Positions 11,249 to 22,660 of a stretch of 64,000 nucleotides of DNA are shown piece after piece. The translations under genes and the position numbers were made by a program. The stretch lies in NCBI GenBank assembly GCA_020975725.1, contig QXJR01000014.1, positions 434,001-498,000 on the forward strand, read 5' to 3'. This DNA is from Picocystis sp. L7 (lineage: Eukaryota; Chlorophyta; Picocystophyceae; Picocystales; Picocystaceae). The stretch's first letter is position 1. Each line of letters starts with the position of its first letter. Under the pieces are notes generated by a model that saw only the letters and a list, made by a program, of their open reading frames with translations, was not told where the DNA came from and ran no database searches.

Positions 11249-11627
11249 TTTGGTGTTGCAGCCGGCTCCCGAGCTCCTCTACGAACCGCGCAGATTTCTC
11301 GTTCCTTTGTTCCGCGATCTCCTTACAACATCGTGCGAAGGAACGTGCCGCCTGAGGAAGCGCTGGACGAGGTTCCTCCCTTCGTTCCCCTCCACCCCCT
11401 CGCTTTTGGCGGGAAGTCGACCCATTGGATGAGGAGCCCTGGCATCCTCCCCGTCCCCAACGGTCGGCTTTCCCCCACCCCGGGTAAAACCGAAACCCTA
11501 CGAGGAATTCACAGAGGTCGCCATGTCGTAAAATCGCCTGCACAGGGCCTGGGATGGACTCCATCGACCTCGTGTCAAAGGTCCTGGTCTTGGTGGTGAA
11601 GAACACATCCAAACCGTCCAGGAAGGA

Positions 11628-12398
11628 ATGCATGCTCGTGCAGGTGCACTGCAATCCGCCAAGGGATTCCTGGCCAGAGTGAACCGCGTTGGAAGGAAGA
11701 ACACCTGCATGGCGGCCTCGAATCCAGAGGAGATGCACGGTTTGGTGTCCCTGTCCGACGGGATGACCTTGGCGTCCACGGTGGAACGCCTCGGAAAGTT
11801 CGAAGAATTGTCGGAGATGCCGTCTCCGTCGGCATTCGTCAAACCCAAGTCGATACTGTACGACATAGATGGAAAACAACACCGATGGGACCTCGTCGAA
11901 TCCCATTCAAGCGTCGGTGCCATCCTCTTCCACAAGGCACTCGACGCGCTCGTACTCGTGAGGCAGTTTCGACCAGCAGTGTATGCTGGAGCGTGTCGTC
12001 AAGCCGAACGAGAAGGACGCCAACGACCTCCGTACAGTGTGGGATTCACGTACGAGCTGTGTGCGGGCATCCTGGACAAGGACGAGCTATCGTTGGCCGA
12101 AGTGGCCGCAGAAGAAGTCGCAGAAGAGTGCGGGTACGCCATCCCAGCATCGAAACTTAGCAAGGTGTCTTCCTACATGTCAGCCATCGGTATCAGCGGG
12201 ACTCGACAGACCTTCTTCTATGGAGAAATAGACGAATCCATGCGAATCAACAATGGCGGAGGTGTGAGACAGGACGGGGAGGCCATTCAGGTGCTGGCAT
12301 TGCCACTGGCCAACAGCCGTGAGTTTTTATATGACGATTCCCTCCCCAAAAGTGCAGGCCTAATGTTTGCCCTTTTGTGGCTGCTGCACGAACGCTGA
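11628..12398 (+). CDS. Nudix hydrolase, NUDT14-like (UDP-sugar/ADP-sugar pyrophosphatase)
   Basis: The 256-residue protein matches the UDP-glucose pyrophosphatase NUDT14 group. It has VLVRQFRPAVY, the Nudix-box region GILDKDELSLAEVAAEEVAEECGY, and the group signature YMSAIGISGTRQTFFYGEI. The box is one residue longer than the textbook pattern, as I recall for NUDT14. It has Glu-Glu where Arg/Lys-Glu is usual, while the metal-binding E-E-x-G part is intact. The reaction would be hydrolysis of nucleoside-diphosphate sugars to NMP plus sugar 1-phosphate. ATG 11628 gives an Arg-rich 27-residue leader that could be mitochondrial. ATG 11709 (MAASNPEE) has a better context and would give a cytosolic protein. 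Confidence 0.85.
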   Translation: MHARAGALQSAKGFLARVNRVGRKNTCMAASNPEEMHGLVSLSDGMTLASTVERLGKFEELSEMPSPSAFVKPKSILYDIDGKQHRWDLVESHSSVGAILFHKALDALVLVRQFRPAVYAGACRQAEREGRQRPPYSVGFTYELCAGILDKDELSLAEVAAEEVAEECGYAIPASKLSKVSSYMSAIGISGTRQTFFYGEIDESMRINNGGGVRQDGEAIQVLALPLANSREFLYDDSLPKSAGLMFALLWLLHER

Positions 12399-13465
12399 TT
12401 GCTGGTTGTTTTGCCTTTTGAGGGAGATTTGGTTGCTTTGACGTGTCATGATCTTGCCGATCGAACATGTTTTACAGCTCTGGCCATTTCAACCTTTTGA
12501 CCATCTTTCGTGTGAAGTTTCTGTACAGAGATGTGGTTGTCTAGTTCAATACAATTTTGCGTCGTACCGTTTGGAATTGAAAATATGTATGAGTTTCCTT
12601 TGGGGTGATGAACAATCGGCCCTGTCCTGTAGGGCTTGGCCTTGGGCTCCAGCCACGAACTTGCGGACCAAGCCTTTCTTTGATGCATTGGAATCATCCT
12701 GATGCTTCCTGCTGGTGGACTTGAAAGCCTGTTGTATGCTTGGAAGTGCTTTGATCTGTCGCAGGCCTGCGACCACTTTGACCAAGCTGCAGCAAGCACT
12801 TGGGGTTGTAACCATTAGTTCTCAGGACCTTTGTTCGCAAAGCTTACCTTTCCTGGCAAGTGCTTGGGGAGAAAAAGTCCTTCAGCATTGCCTTTTTCCT
12901 GTAGGGAATATCGATGAAAGCACAAGTTCCTTGAGCTCTGACCAAAATTGCCGTATGAATCAGCCACACGAAGGAAAATCGAACACTACTTCTGGCCGTA
13001 GAGTTTGCATTGCGAGGATTGAGCGTGCACTGGCGGCATGTATGGAAAAACCCACATCGATGTATTCGAAAGACCTTCTTTCTTTCTTTCAATGCACTTA
13101 CGTTCTGAATGGCCCGTGATGCTGTTCAGTCGAGTCATTTATGTTGGAAGCTACAGGTACTCGTTCGCCTCTTTTGTGCATTGAAAGAAAGTTAATTGCT
13201 ACTCGTTCGGCAACACGTTACGTACCTTTCGTTCACACCAGTACTTTCTTGTTGCTGTGAGAGGTAGACTTGAGTTGTTTGTTCCAGGCAAGCCTGCTGC
13301 ACATGCAGTTCAAGGTTGTGTACAATGGAGACTGGGCAGGTGTGCCCACAGGTACACCCTTGCCTCCCACGTGTTCGAGCATGAAGAGGGCACATGGAAC
13401 CTTGCTGTCCCCACAGAAGTGTTGCAACCTTGGATGAGACGGTTTGCATCGCATGGGTTTGACCG
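12399..13465. other. Intergenic, no gene recognised
   Basis: About 1.07 kb separates the Nudix gene and the flavoprotein gene. A 134-codon frame at 12715-13119 matches no family, and its residues look arbitrary. The flanking genes point the same way, so this should hold the 3' end of one and the promoter of the other. Confidence 0.5.
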
Positions 13466-15045
13466 ATGTTCTCCCCAATCACAGCGAGTTTCCCTTTTTT
13501 CGGAAGTGTCGGACATCCAGCGATGCGCGCGTTCGCATGCGCTTCGCGTGCGCGCAGGGCCGAAGTGGCGGACGTGGCGGTGGTGGGTGGCGGTGCAGCC
13601 GGACTCACGGCCGCCTGGTATGCCGCACGGCCTGGTGCGGATGTGCTCGTGCTGGAACGGACACGAGAGTGCGGGAAGAAAGTACTCATGTCTGGTGGAA
13701 CGAGGTGCAACGTGCTGCCATGCGAAGCGGACGTGACCAAGGATTTCTTCAGCAGTGCCAAAATGGGTGCACTGCGTTCCATCTTCTCGTCCTGGGACCT
13801 GAAAAGCGCGAAAAAATGGATGGAAGATGACCTTGGATTGCCCTTGGTGGTGGAAGAATCCACCAGGAAAGTTTTCCCAAAAACCCAGAGCTCCAGAGAT
13901 GTGAGAGACGCACTCGTGCGTGGATGCGAAAGGAAACAAGTGGAATTCCAATACCATGCATCGGTGGAAAAAATTCAACGCATAAACCATGGACCCCTAT
14001 TGGATGAACTGTGGTGTTGGAGGTGCACCCTCGATGATGGAACACACGTGGATGCCAGAAATGTTGTTCTGGCGGCTGGAGGTGCTTCTTTCCCAAAGGT
14101 AAGGAATGAAAAAAGGCAGTTGCGAGTGGTCCACGGTGCTTGGTACTCCGACCCTGCTCGTGGTGCGCTAGGTATGTTTGATGCATGTGACACCGCTGAC
14201 TAAACCTACAGGTGGGAACGGATGGATCGTCTTTCTCCCTTGCACAGGATCTAGGACACACAATACACACACCGTTTGCAGCACTCACGCCACTCCTTGG
14301 AAATCATCCAGGCACAGACCAGCTTGCTGGCGTTTCGCTCGAAGTTGCGCTACAGGTTGCAACACGCAAGATCGAAGAGGGCCAACCCTCACTCGATCGC
14401 AAGTTGAACCCGAAGAAGAAGAGGAAGAAAAAACAGGTGAATGAGGCGGTTCGGGAAGGGTTTCTTTTTACACATAAGGGATACTCCGGCCCGGCGGTGC
14501 TGGATCTATCGCATCACTTTGTTCAACACATGGATGGTTTAACAACAGCGACTCGTCCTGAGCTGCTGGTAAATTGGGCAAACCTATCTGAGCAGGAGTG
14601 GAAAATCATGCTTGATCCCAGTGGTGGAGGGGGCGGAATGTTGGTTGCAAACAAACTACGCGCGACCATGCCACAACGCCTTGCTGTAGCCCTATGCGAA
14701 GAATTGGGTATCAGTGGCCGCCGCTTGGCTGAGCTGACTAAACAGGATCGTGCCGAGCTACTCAGTGCGTTGGTCAGGTTTCCGCTCGATGTTACAGGCC
14801 ATGCAGGTCTGGAGAAAGCGGAAGTGACTGGAGGGGGTGTTTCACTGCACGAAATCAACACGACTACGATGGAGAGCAGGTTGCAAGAAAACATTTTTCT
14901 TTGTGGGGAAGTTCTGGATTGTTTCGGAAGGATTGGAGGCTTCAACTTTTATTTTGCCTGGGTGACTGGTCGACTGGCTGGCAAAGCAGCAGCAGCTAGC
15001 GCTAGTCAATTCTGTGTTGCAGCCCCGGGGCGTGCCATGCCATAG
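13466..15045 (+). CDS. HI0933-family FAD-dependent oxidoreductase (two exons)
   Basis: Exon 1 is 13466-14098 and exon 2 is 14212-15045 (488 residues). The 113-nt intron has donor AAG|GTAAGG, branch-like TGACTAAAC and acceptor CTACAG|GTG, in phase 0. The join restores the family motif: AGGASFPK from exon 1 continues directly as VGTDGSSFSLAQDLGHTI in exon 2. The FAD-binding VVGGGAAGLTAA is at about residues 39-50. GKKVLMSGGTRCNV and the C-terminal GGVSLHEINTTTMES and GEVLDCFGRIGGFN blocks are diagnostic of the YhiN/BaiN-like flavoproteins. The physiological substrate is not established for this branch. A Lys/Arg-rich insert (KKKRKKK) lies in the middle domain. The first 30 residues could be an organellar leader. 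It converges with the CLF1 gene, 56 bp away. Confidence 0.9.
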
Positions 15046-15101
15046 CATTTCCCAGCTTGATCTTGTATACTGCTGTGGCATATAAAGTACTGCCGATACA
15101 A

Positions 15102-17517
15102 TCAACTCTCGTCTGTTTTTTTCTCTTCTGGTACATCGTGAGTACCTTCTGGCAAAAGCGCATCGGTAAGAGCACTTTCTGCCGCTTGTTTTTGACGCTT
15201 CCATCGTTGAGCTGCCTCAAGCAGTTTTAGATTTGGCAGAGCTGCAGCCTCGTCTGGGAAAATGTACTCGTAGTAGTCTTCCATTGTGTTGGAGTCCTCT
15301 ACCGGTCTTCGGCGTTTGACTCTGCGTGGCATGAGTGCATCAACTTCCTTCAATCCGGTAGCATCGCTGACCCCCTGTGCAACTTCTGTTTCGAACGACT
15401 TCCATGCGTCAAGCAGCACCACACATTCCTGTTTCGATTGCGGTTCATTATCTCGTAGGTACTTATGTCCTCGTTTGAAAATTTCCCTTGCCCTCGCAAC
15501 CCGCAGGCCCTGTGATGCAAGGTCATCGTGCTCTTGTTCAGTTGGCAGTGGGGCAGCCTCAAAGGCAGCGTAGCTAACCCATACCTTAACATGACTTGTT
15601 CGTGCAAGAAGTTGTTCGTAAAGCGCACGTGCTCTCTCCCTCTCTCCTTGCTGAATTTCGAAATCAATGTAATGCTTCCAAACAAGCTCTGGTGTATCAA
15701 GCTCTTCCTGTTGAATTGCAAGGTCAAGAAGGGCTCTTGTCCGCTCGTCTTCCTCTAACTCTGATTCTAACTTTGCAAACCTGATCCATATGGCAGCAGA
15801 TGTCTGGGATCGTGTCAATGCACTTTCTAATATCTTTCTACACCTGGTAATATTCCCAAGCTGAAGTTCGAAATCCACATAGAAATCCAAAATCTTCGTC
15901 TTACGAGGGTTGAGACCTACAGCCTGTCCAAGGAGCTTCCTGGTTCCTTGCAAGTCCCGTGTGCGAATGAGGGCTTCAGCAGCATTTATCCACACCTTGG
16001 CAAAGGTAAACCTTTTATGGGGAATCATCGACAATATTCCTCCGTACACTAGGCTGGCTCTCTGTAAGTCATTGGCGATAATCTCTTCAAAGAGAGCATA
16101 CTCAATCCACAAGTATACAAACCGTTTCCATCGCATCTTTTCGTGGGCAGTACCAGCACTTCCATTCTGATGCATCGGTGGTGGGTGTTGCACGGCTTCC
16201 TGATAAGTGCTTCTTATTCTCCCAACATCGCCGCCTTGTTCGTCCAACCTTACAAGGTCAAACCATGCATCATAATCAAGAGGGTCAGCTGTGACTTGCT
16301 CTTCATATTTCCTACGTCTCTGAGTTAGCACCGCCGCCTCCACACCGGTGGAAGTGCCATACTGCTTCTCGAGAGCTACACGTGCGGCCTCAATATTCGG
16401 TGCATGGGAGGGCGGCAACGTGTTGAGGGCGAATGAATATATGGCCCTGGCACGGTCCATCTCTCCACACAAGATTTCGAACGACGCGAATGCCAGCAGA
16501 AGTTTGGATGCTTCATCGTAGAACTGCTTGACGTTTTTTTCTTCTTCGACCCCCTCCGGTTCAGGCGGGACAAGATCACCGATGAGTTCTTGAACTGCCT
16601 CTTCATAGACATTCCTCGCATTCTCTCTTTGCTTCACCCTCATCTCGAATTTGGCAAACTCAATCCATGCATCTGCTGTGTTGCAGCACCCTACATATCT
16701 CTTGTACAGCTTCCGCGCCCGATCCACTTCGTTGTAACGTAGTTCCATTTTAATGTATGCCCTCCATGCTTGAAACTCAGGCGTCCATTTGAGCCATCGT
16801 TCAAAGATTTGCCTTGCTCCGGCAACATTTCCAAGCATTTCCTCCATGTGGATGTACTTGTACCTGCAGTTAGCCACACACGTGCATCAGTGTGATCACC
16901 CCAGAACGAAGGTATCGGTCAGCAACAGTGGAAGCATGCGTTTTTTGGTGATGTGCATGGCTCGAGTGGTCCTTGCAAGCACTCGTCCTGCGAGGCAGCA
17001 TGGCAGGAACCATGCCGAAACCACCCGGGCCACGCATGTTTTCTATCGCAGCATTCCATTGAGCAAAGCACACATGTAGGGTGTGCGACTCTACACACAT
17101 TGCTGCTGGTTCTGTCCTCCGCATCACTTACCAGAATTGGTCGATCATGGGCAACAGGGTCACTGCCCTGTCCCATACGTTCCTGGCATGGTTGACGAAT
17201 CTGTTTCTCATCTCCATTTCGGCGTATTTGAGCCACATGCTGCGGTTCCTGTAGTCCACTTCCAGGGCCCTTTCCCACACGCTCCTGGCTCTTTCGAAGT
17301 CCTGTTGGCTTTCTTCGAACTTGGCGTATTTGGTCCACACACCTGGTGACCATCTCATCCTTCTCACGAGGTCTTCGAACTCTCTACGTTTCTTCAGCTG
17401 GTATTCGGCCAGTTCTTCGCGGTCGGCGATCTTCGAGATCGGTGGCTTGGCGAGCTCTTCCTGCTGCGACCTCGCATCTCGCACGATTTGTTCTGCGGTG
17501 ATCTGGTCCGTTTCCAT
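15102..17517 (-). CDS. CLF1: Crooked-neck/CLF1 pre-mRNA splicing factor (two exons)
   Basis: Exon 1 is 17132-17517 and exon 2 is 15102-16863, giving 715 residues. The 268-nt intron has donor TTCTG|GTAAGT and acceptor GGCTAACTGCAG|G, with a CTAAC branch-like motif next to the acceptor. The splice rebuilds the conserved [16 protein letters not shown] sequence. The protein is an array of HAT (half-a-TPR) repeats, for example [20 protein letters not shown] and [20 protein letters not shown]. It is the scaffold of the Prp19/NTC complex that activates the spliceosome in the nucleus. The start at 17517 ([10 protein letters not shown]) gives a short N-terminus like that of known members. The frame stays open upstream but loses similarity. 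Family length is about 690-850 residues, so the gene looks complete. Confidence 0.95.
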
Positions 17518-18885
17518 TCCATGCGCACGTGAGGTGTTTCGCGACGGCGTCCATGCCCGTCCGTCGTTGGCGGTGTGTTTCCGGTCAGCCGCTCTTCCGT
17601 CGCACCACGTCTCCTTCGTTCCGACCACGCACGCGTAGGACCCACCTGACGAGGTGCAGGTCGCTTGTCCTTCACCCTCGAAGGCTGAGGCAGACCGCGA
17701 CGTGCGCCGACGTCCTCCATCGCGACGCGCGCAGCAACAACAACACGTGCCGATGGCACACGCCAGCTTCGAAAACAAGGAAGGGAAGCGAGGACAGTAA
17801 GGAAAAACGATCCCTTTCGAGGACGTCCCGAACCAACCACATCGAACCACAGTCCAAGGGGATCCGAAACCAGCACGAGGGAAAACGAGGATGGAAACAG
17901 GGGCGAGGGGGCGAGGGAGTTTCTTCTCGATCAGGGAGGGGGGGAGAGAACACAAGGTGGAAGATACACACACAAACATCGTCCAAGGTAAGCATGGGAT
18001 ATACATGCAGACTTCCCGGTCCAGAGGTCCTCCCACGCCGTGCTGGTCCATGGAAGTCGAAATGCATGCCCCAAAGAGAAGGGAAGCAGCGATACCTCCT
18101 CCGGAATCGGAACCAAACCTGCGTCCTGGACCAACCCAAGTGGACCGTCCACGAGCCAACGCATGGGTACAAGGCCAGTGCTTCCCGACGATGTAACAAG
18201 CCCAATGACATAATCCAATACGAAGGACACTCAGCCTTGATTCAAAAAACAAAAAAAAGGGCATCCATGCCAGTCGAGCACACGAAAGGAAAAAAGGACC
18301 CCTTTCAGAATTGGACGATACCCTCCTTCCACACAAATGAGCCCATTGGTTCGCAGGGATGCTACGAAGTGACAGCGGCAAAACCCCATCTTGGCCTGGT
18401 TCCTGGAGCACATTAGACCTCTATCTCGTCCGCAAAGATCCCAACAACCGGTCCAACAGGATGACAACAAGCTCGTCGAAACCCACTGCTGCCCGCAGCC
18501 ACAAGCTACGAAGTACCGCACCCTGCCCAGAACATCCGCTGTCTACAAAAAATGGCCAGGGTACGTTTGCTGCATTTGCAGAAAACTTGCAAACCTTCAT
18601 TTCGATCGGTTCCATGTGAAGGACAATCCAGGTGCTGCCATATGGACGGGATAGGTGTTCCCTTTCCCTCCAAAGCAAAAAAATAACAAGGAAACAGGCA
18701 CACAGGCAAGCTTGGAGTCCATCTGACACCCTTGTTCTGTACACCATCCACCGGACGCGGAGCGACGTCTCTCACTGCCAAAGGCTACTCATGGTGCAGC
18801 TGCATGCAGGTGGCCGTTTCCAATCCCTCCCTTTCCAGTTCCGATGGAAAAGCGGTATCACTCCTCGTGGGATTCCCTGATCCTG
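17518..18885. other. Intergenic, likely CLF1 promoter region
   Basis: About 1.37 kb lies between the CLF1 start and the SNF8 stop, both genes being on the minus strand. Overlapping open frames on both strands (up to 295 codons) come from GC-rich composition and match nothing. I see no RNA gene or repeat boundary. Confidence 0.45.
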
Positions 18886-19617
18886 CTACCTTGATGGTGG
18901 CTGCAGGCATGGGAACCAGTACCATCTCTCTCCTTGGGGTGTATCATCGATCCATGCCATGCCTTCCTTGAGGAGATCGTCCAACGCTTGTTGGGCCCTC
19001 TCTTCCGTCCACTGTGTCACACGGGCGAGTGAATGGAGGCTCACGTGACCTTCCTCTTGAGCTGCCGCTAGGGCGGCACCGTGATCTTGACGCAAAAGGT
19101 ACGGCACCGAACGCACGATCTTCCTCGAACCCACGGGAGCCACGTCGAATCCCGCTCCTAGCTTCTGCAATGCACGCACAGCTTGCAGGATGTCGTCCAC
19201 TTCCACTTGCTCCACCGCATTTCCTCTCTTTTTCCTCACTCTTCTCAGCACTTCTTGGATGTCTACCAATCCACCGTCCTGATCGCGACTGTGTAGGCAA
19301 GCCTCGACGACTTGCACGCCAAGTTCGTAATAAAAGTCACCGACTTGAAGTTTCTGCGCCCAGAATCCCTTGTTGGAGGCCAGCGGATCCACGCCTACAG
19401 CTGCACACATGCGATGGAACTGCCTTCGGAACTGCGGCTCGCGTCGGATGGATTCGCGATGCTGCAGTGCGAATTCTTCCAAGCGTGTGCGAAAGTGCTG
19501 CATTTGCTCCTTGGACGCCTCCAGCTGCACCTCCTTGACCGTGCTGCCTACGTCCAGGTACTGTGCACGGGAGGAGGCTTGGTTCTGCAACCCTTGGATC
19601 CCTGGACGTCGACGCAT
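18886..19617 (-). CDS. SNF8: ESCRT-II subunit SNF8/VPS22
   Basis: The 243-residue protein matches VPS22 along its length. The N-terminal basic helix MRRRPGIQGLQNQ is followed by a coiled region (QMQHFRTRLEEFALQHRESI). The core has DPLASNKGFWAQKLQVGDFYYELGVQVVEACL, given here as family landmarks in short form: DPLAS, GFW, GDFYYELGVQ. Two winged-helix domains follow, ending in the family signature RAQQALDDLLKEGMAWID and a WYWFP end. It acts with VPS25 and VPS36 in sorting ubiquitinated cargo into multivesicular endosomes. The start at 19617 matches family length (about 250 residues). An upstream in-frame ATG at 19713 lacks similarity. No intron is seen. Confidence 0.94.
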   Translation of the reverse strand: MRRRPGIQGLQNQASSRAQYLDVGSTVKEVQLEASKEQMQHFRTRLEEFALQHRESIRREPQFRRQFHRMCAAVGVDPLASNKGFWAQKLQVGDFYYELGVQVVEACLHSRDQDGGLVDIQEVLRRVRKKRGNAVEQVEVDDILQAVRALQKLGAGFDVAPVGSRKIVRSVPYLLRQDHGAALAAAQEEGHVSLHSLARVTQWTEERAQQALDDLLKEGMAWIDDTPQGERWYWFPCLQPPSR

Positions 19618-20270
19618 GATCGCACAATGGCGGCGCAAAGCGCGTTGCCAAGCGAGTCGCTTTGATGCGACCGAAGTCGCTCCTGGAGGTCTTCCAAGGC
19701 TGCCTGGCTCCACCCTGGCTTAACTCGATCGTGAATTCCAGGGTGGGGTCGGATCTCCCCACGTTGTGGGGGTGGGAGGTCCAGGAGGAGGAGGGCCAGG
19801 CACAGGGGACCTGAACATGGCCAGATCCATGTTGGAATGGATGGAGCATTCCAACCCCTGCAAGGCGAAAAGGAAAGAAAAGGGAACTGCAATGCATTCC
19901 ATACGGAAAAAGGACCAGCCGACCCCCTGTGCATGCCCGAAGAACCACTCCCATCGGGTGTGTGGATGCACTGCACCAACGCCTCGTCCATGTGAACTCC
20001 GTGCTCCATGCTTGGCGTCAGCGATGGCTTGTTCAGGAATCGATCCTTCGGACCGGATACGTAGCTTCACGTACCCAGATGCATAGATGAGGCAGCTGTT
20101 GTCCGTGCGGTTTCTTGTTTCGGGCCTCCACGACATGCAGTAAGGATCAGAGGAAAACCTGTGCAAGCTCCGTGTTCAGGCACGCAGCTGGGTGAGCGAA
20201 GAAAAAAGGTGGGAGAGTCTCAGGTTGTATTATTCCGCATAGAACCCACTGGTTTGCGATTCGTGAGCTA
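19618..20270. other. Intergenic, SNF8 upstream region
   Basis: This 650-bp gap between two minus-strand genes contains only short overlapping frames without similarity. It should hold the SNF8 promoter and the 3' end of the RBR gene. Confidence 0.45.
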
Positions 20271-21773
20271 TCAACCGCTCGAGATGCCTTCGAGAAGTTT
20301 TAAACGTGCTCGGTACGTGACCTGGGCCAGATCCATAATCCGGCACCTTACGCCCTCCTGCATTAGATCAGATATGCTTCTCTCAAGCATGCCAGATAGT
20401 AGCTCCGTCTTGATCTCCAGATTTTCTTGCAAGTAACAGAACAGCGCCCGCCCAGGACTATCCTCCTCCATCTTCCATGCGAAAACATAGGTCCACTTCA
20501 AAGTTTGTCGACATTTGAGCAACTTTTCTACAGCTTCGCCTATGAAAGAAAAGTCCGCCCAAAGCGATCCACTGCTCAGCTCAGCGTACTGGCTCATCTT
20601 TAGTTCGGCCCGTGCGCGCGTTTTCTTGTCGAGCCTCAATGATTGCCAATGGTTCATGAATCGGTGGTAGTAGAAGAGGTACCTGTTCAGAATGCCTTTG
20701 GCGTTCTTCACCTTGTACTTGTCTGTTTTGGCCTGTCCGGGATCATAGCGATTGCACATGTAATTGTCTGTGTGTAGTACCCAGTCACCCATGCAGACCC
20801 AACAGAACTCATGCTTGCATTTGGAGCACCTCATGTGGTTGCAACCTCCGTCTTTCTCTATGATGCAAGAACAGTTGGGACAGTTCTTGGTGTTAGCCAC
20901 TAGCCAATGCGCTGTTTCCGTGTCATCCTGGCATTTTTGATTCCATTCCTTGACCACATCACACGAAGCTGGCGCGTGAAACTCTTCTCTGCAATAAGTG
21001 CAGAACGTGTGGCCTTTCGTGCACTGCGCAAACTTCTGGTTGCCAGTTGGATGGACGACCAAGCCACATCCTGGAGAGGGGCACCACATCAATGACCTGG
21101 TTTCCTCCACGTAGGCATTCAAGAGGAAATGCTCGTACTTCCGGAACACTGTTTTGGAACAAATACGCCAGAAAAACTGTGGTGTGCACCGGCGAGAACA
21201 GCTGTAGTGCGGGCAAGAGACTGCTAACTCTCCTTGTGCCACTTTCAAGTGCAGGTAGGTTTGCCAGCATTCATCGCAGTAGAGGTGTTGGCAGGGGAGG
21301 GAGCTAGCTGCGAGGTCTCCTTCGTTGGCACATATATCGCACGCAAAATTTTGTCGTACCTCGGAGGACACGCATTCCTGATTGTTTCCAGCTGGAGGCG
21401 GCAGCCCTGCCTTTTCACACAGTTGTTCTGCATGGTGTAGGTATTCTTCCAGCAGCCTTTCTACGTCCCAGCACGTCACCTTCAGTAGCAGAACGGCTTG
21501 GGATTCAGTGATTCCCAGAAGTTCGGAGACTTCTTTCGCCTTGTTCCACATGTTTGTCCACAGGGCCTCCCTTCCGAAGCATTCGGCAACTTCTTCTGTA
21601 CATGGGCCACTTGCGTCCCTTCGATTCCGATTCTCGGCCGCACATCTCTCCCATTCTCCTTCCTCCTCGTCGCTGCAACATACCGTGCTATCTTCTTCCT
21701 CACGGTCTTCTCCGCTCCCTTCGTCCCACCTTCCCAGTCTCCTACGCTTGGTTGGTGCTCGGCAGACTTCCAT
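20271..21773 (-). CDS. Ariadne-type RBR E3 ubiquitin ligase
   Basis: The 500-residue protein has an acidic N-terminus, a UBA-like segment (about 78-115), RING1 (about 145-190, CDIC and CQHLYCDECW), IBR (about 210-275), and RING2 (about 298-327). RING2 carries the catalytic cysteine in GGCNHMRC (about Cys311). A C-terminal Ariadne helical domain follows (RFMNHWQSLRLDKK, LKWTYVFAWKME). This domain order is that of ARIH1/ARI ligases, which transfer ubiquitin through a RING2 thioester and work with neddylated cullins. No intron is seen. The start at 21773 is chosen because similarity-free, Pro/Ser-rich sequence upstream belongs to the Crypton end; the frame happens to stay open for another 82 codons into it. 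The first Crypton copy begins 26 nt upstream of this ATG. Confidence 0.94.
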   Translation of the reverse strand: MEVCRAPTKRRRLGRWDEGSGEDREEEDSTVCCSDEEEGEWERCAAENRNRRDASGPCTEEVAECFGREALWTNMWNKAKEVSELLGITESQAVLLLKVTCWDVERLLEEYLHHAEQLCEKAGLPPPAGNNQECVSSEVRQNFACDICANEGDLAASSLPCQHLYCDECWQTYLHLKVAQGELAVSCPHYSCSRRCTPQFFWRICSKTVFRKYEHFLLNAYVEETRSLMWCPSPGCGLVVHPTGNQKFAQCTKGHTFCTYCREEFHAPASCDVVKEWNQKCQDDTETAHWLVANTKNCPNCSCIIEKDGGCNHMRCSKCKHEFCWVCMGDWVLHTDNYMCNRYDPGQAKTDKYKVKNAKGILNRYLFYYHRFMNHWQSLRLDKKTRARAELKMSQYAELSSGSLWADFSFIGEAVEKLLKCRQTLKWTYVFAWKMEEDSPGRALFCYLQENLEIKTELLSGMLERSISDLMQEGVRCRIMDLAQVTYRARLKLLEGISSG

Positions 21774-21820
21774 TGCGACTTCGCCACCGACTGGAAGATC
21801 GTAGGGATAACCCAAGTTGG

Positions 21821-21837
21821 GTCGATCTCCCGGAGAT
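21821..21837 (+). repeat. Crypton left subterminal inverted repeat (copy 1)
   Basis: GTCGATCTCCCGGAGAT begins 19 nt inside the left end. Its exact reverse complement lies at 27135-27151, 17 nt inside the right end. The inner ATCTCC-C-GGAGAT is itself palindromic. The same pairs occur at 27188-27204/32502-32518 and 32555-32571/37870-37886. Near-equal spacing from the CGT core suggests recombinase binding sites flanking the crossover. Confidence 0.75.
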
Positions 21838-22075
21838 TGCCCGGGAGAGCCGGCATTCCCGAAGGGGGGGGGTCGGTTCTCTCCGAGAGATTCTCCGAGG
21901 GGATCTCCTTGGGATACTCGCAAGTAACCCAAGGAGAGAGAGAGAGGAAAAGAAGACGGAGACGGATCAACGGAGGACCCAGCCGGACGAACACGTGGAT
22001 GGAAGGAGCGGAGGCGCAAGGGAGGCGAAGGAAGAGGAGCGCAGGAGCGTGTGGGAAGAAGAGAAGAGGAAGGAG

Positions 22076-22087
22076 GGGGGGGGGGGG
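22076..22087 (+). repeat. Poly-G run that differs between copies
   Basis: A run of 13 G lies here. The equivalent run near 27442 also has 13 G, and the one near 32809 has 14. It sits in a purine-rich tract and could form a G-quadruplex. It is the only difference I can find between the copies. Confidence 0.7.
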
Positions 22088-22660
22088 AAGCGCCTTCCCT
22101 CTCTCAACGGTCGAAAGGGCGCGTGGATCGATCGTCGAGAGAGGGAGGACAGAACGACGCTGCAGAAGGGCGTGTGCTGGTGCGAAGCGATAGCGAGCTG
22201 CGTGGTGGAAGCGATGGAACGGTGCCTGGACACCGTCGTCGAAAAATGCAACCGGATGCTGGAGGGTTGGATGCAAGCAAGCAGGTGGCGGAAGCTGGAC
22301 GGTGCAGAGGAGCTGGAGCTGCTGCTTTCCAAAGTGGGAGAAGGAAGCTGATCACTGCTGGAGGGAGGTGGAAGCCTTTCCAGGAGGGGCAGGAAAGACT
22401 CCCACTTCCCTCCTCATGCTTAGGAAACAGCCAAAGGTAAGGTAGGGAGGGAAACAGGAGCAGTTGGGGGCATGGTGGGATGGAAAGATGGGTGCATGGG
22501 AAGTGCGCAGGTTGCAGCCACAGGTTGGCTGGCTGTTGGCCGTGCACGACCTGAGAAACTAGGCCATACCCTCAAGGAGCGTCGTGGGGTGTATTGGAAA
22601 AGAAATGGCTGACTGCTTTGTGTGTTTGTGGGTTGGTGCAGGAAAGACATTCGAAGACTT

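Noticed and set aside
17128-18411. 427-codon frame including CLF1 exon 1
   Set aside because: Only the last 128 codons are CLF1-like. The upstream part has no similarity and likely is promoter and leader.
20271-22019. Longer 582-codon version of the RBR ligase reaching into the Crypton
   Set aside because: The extra 82 codons are transposon-end sequence repeated at the other copy junctions; the natural start is MEVCRAP at 21773.
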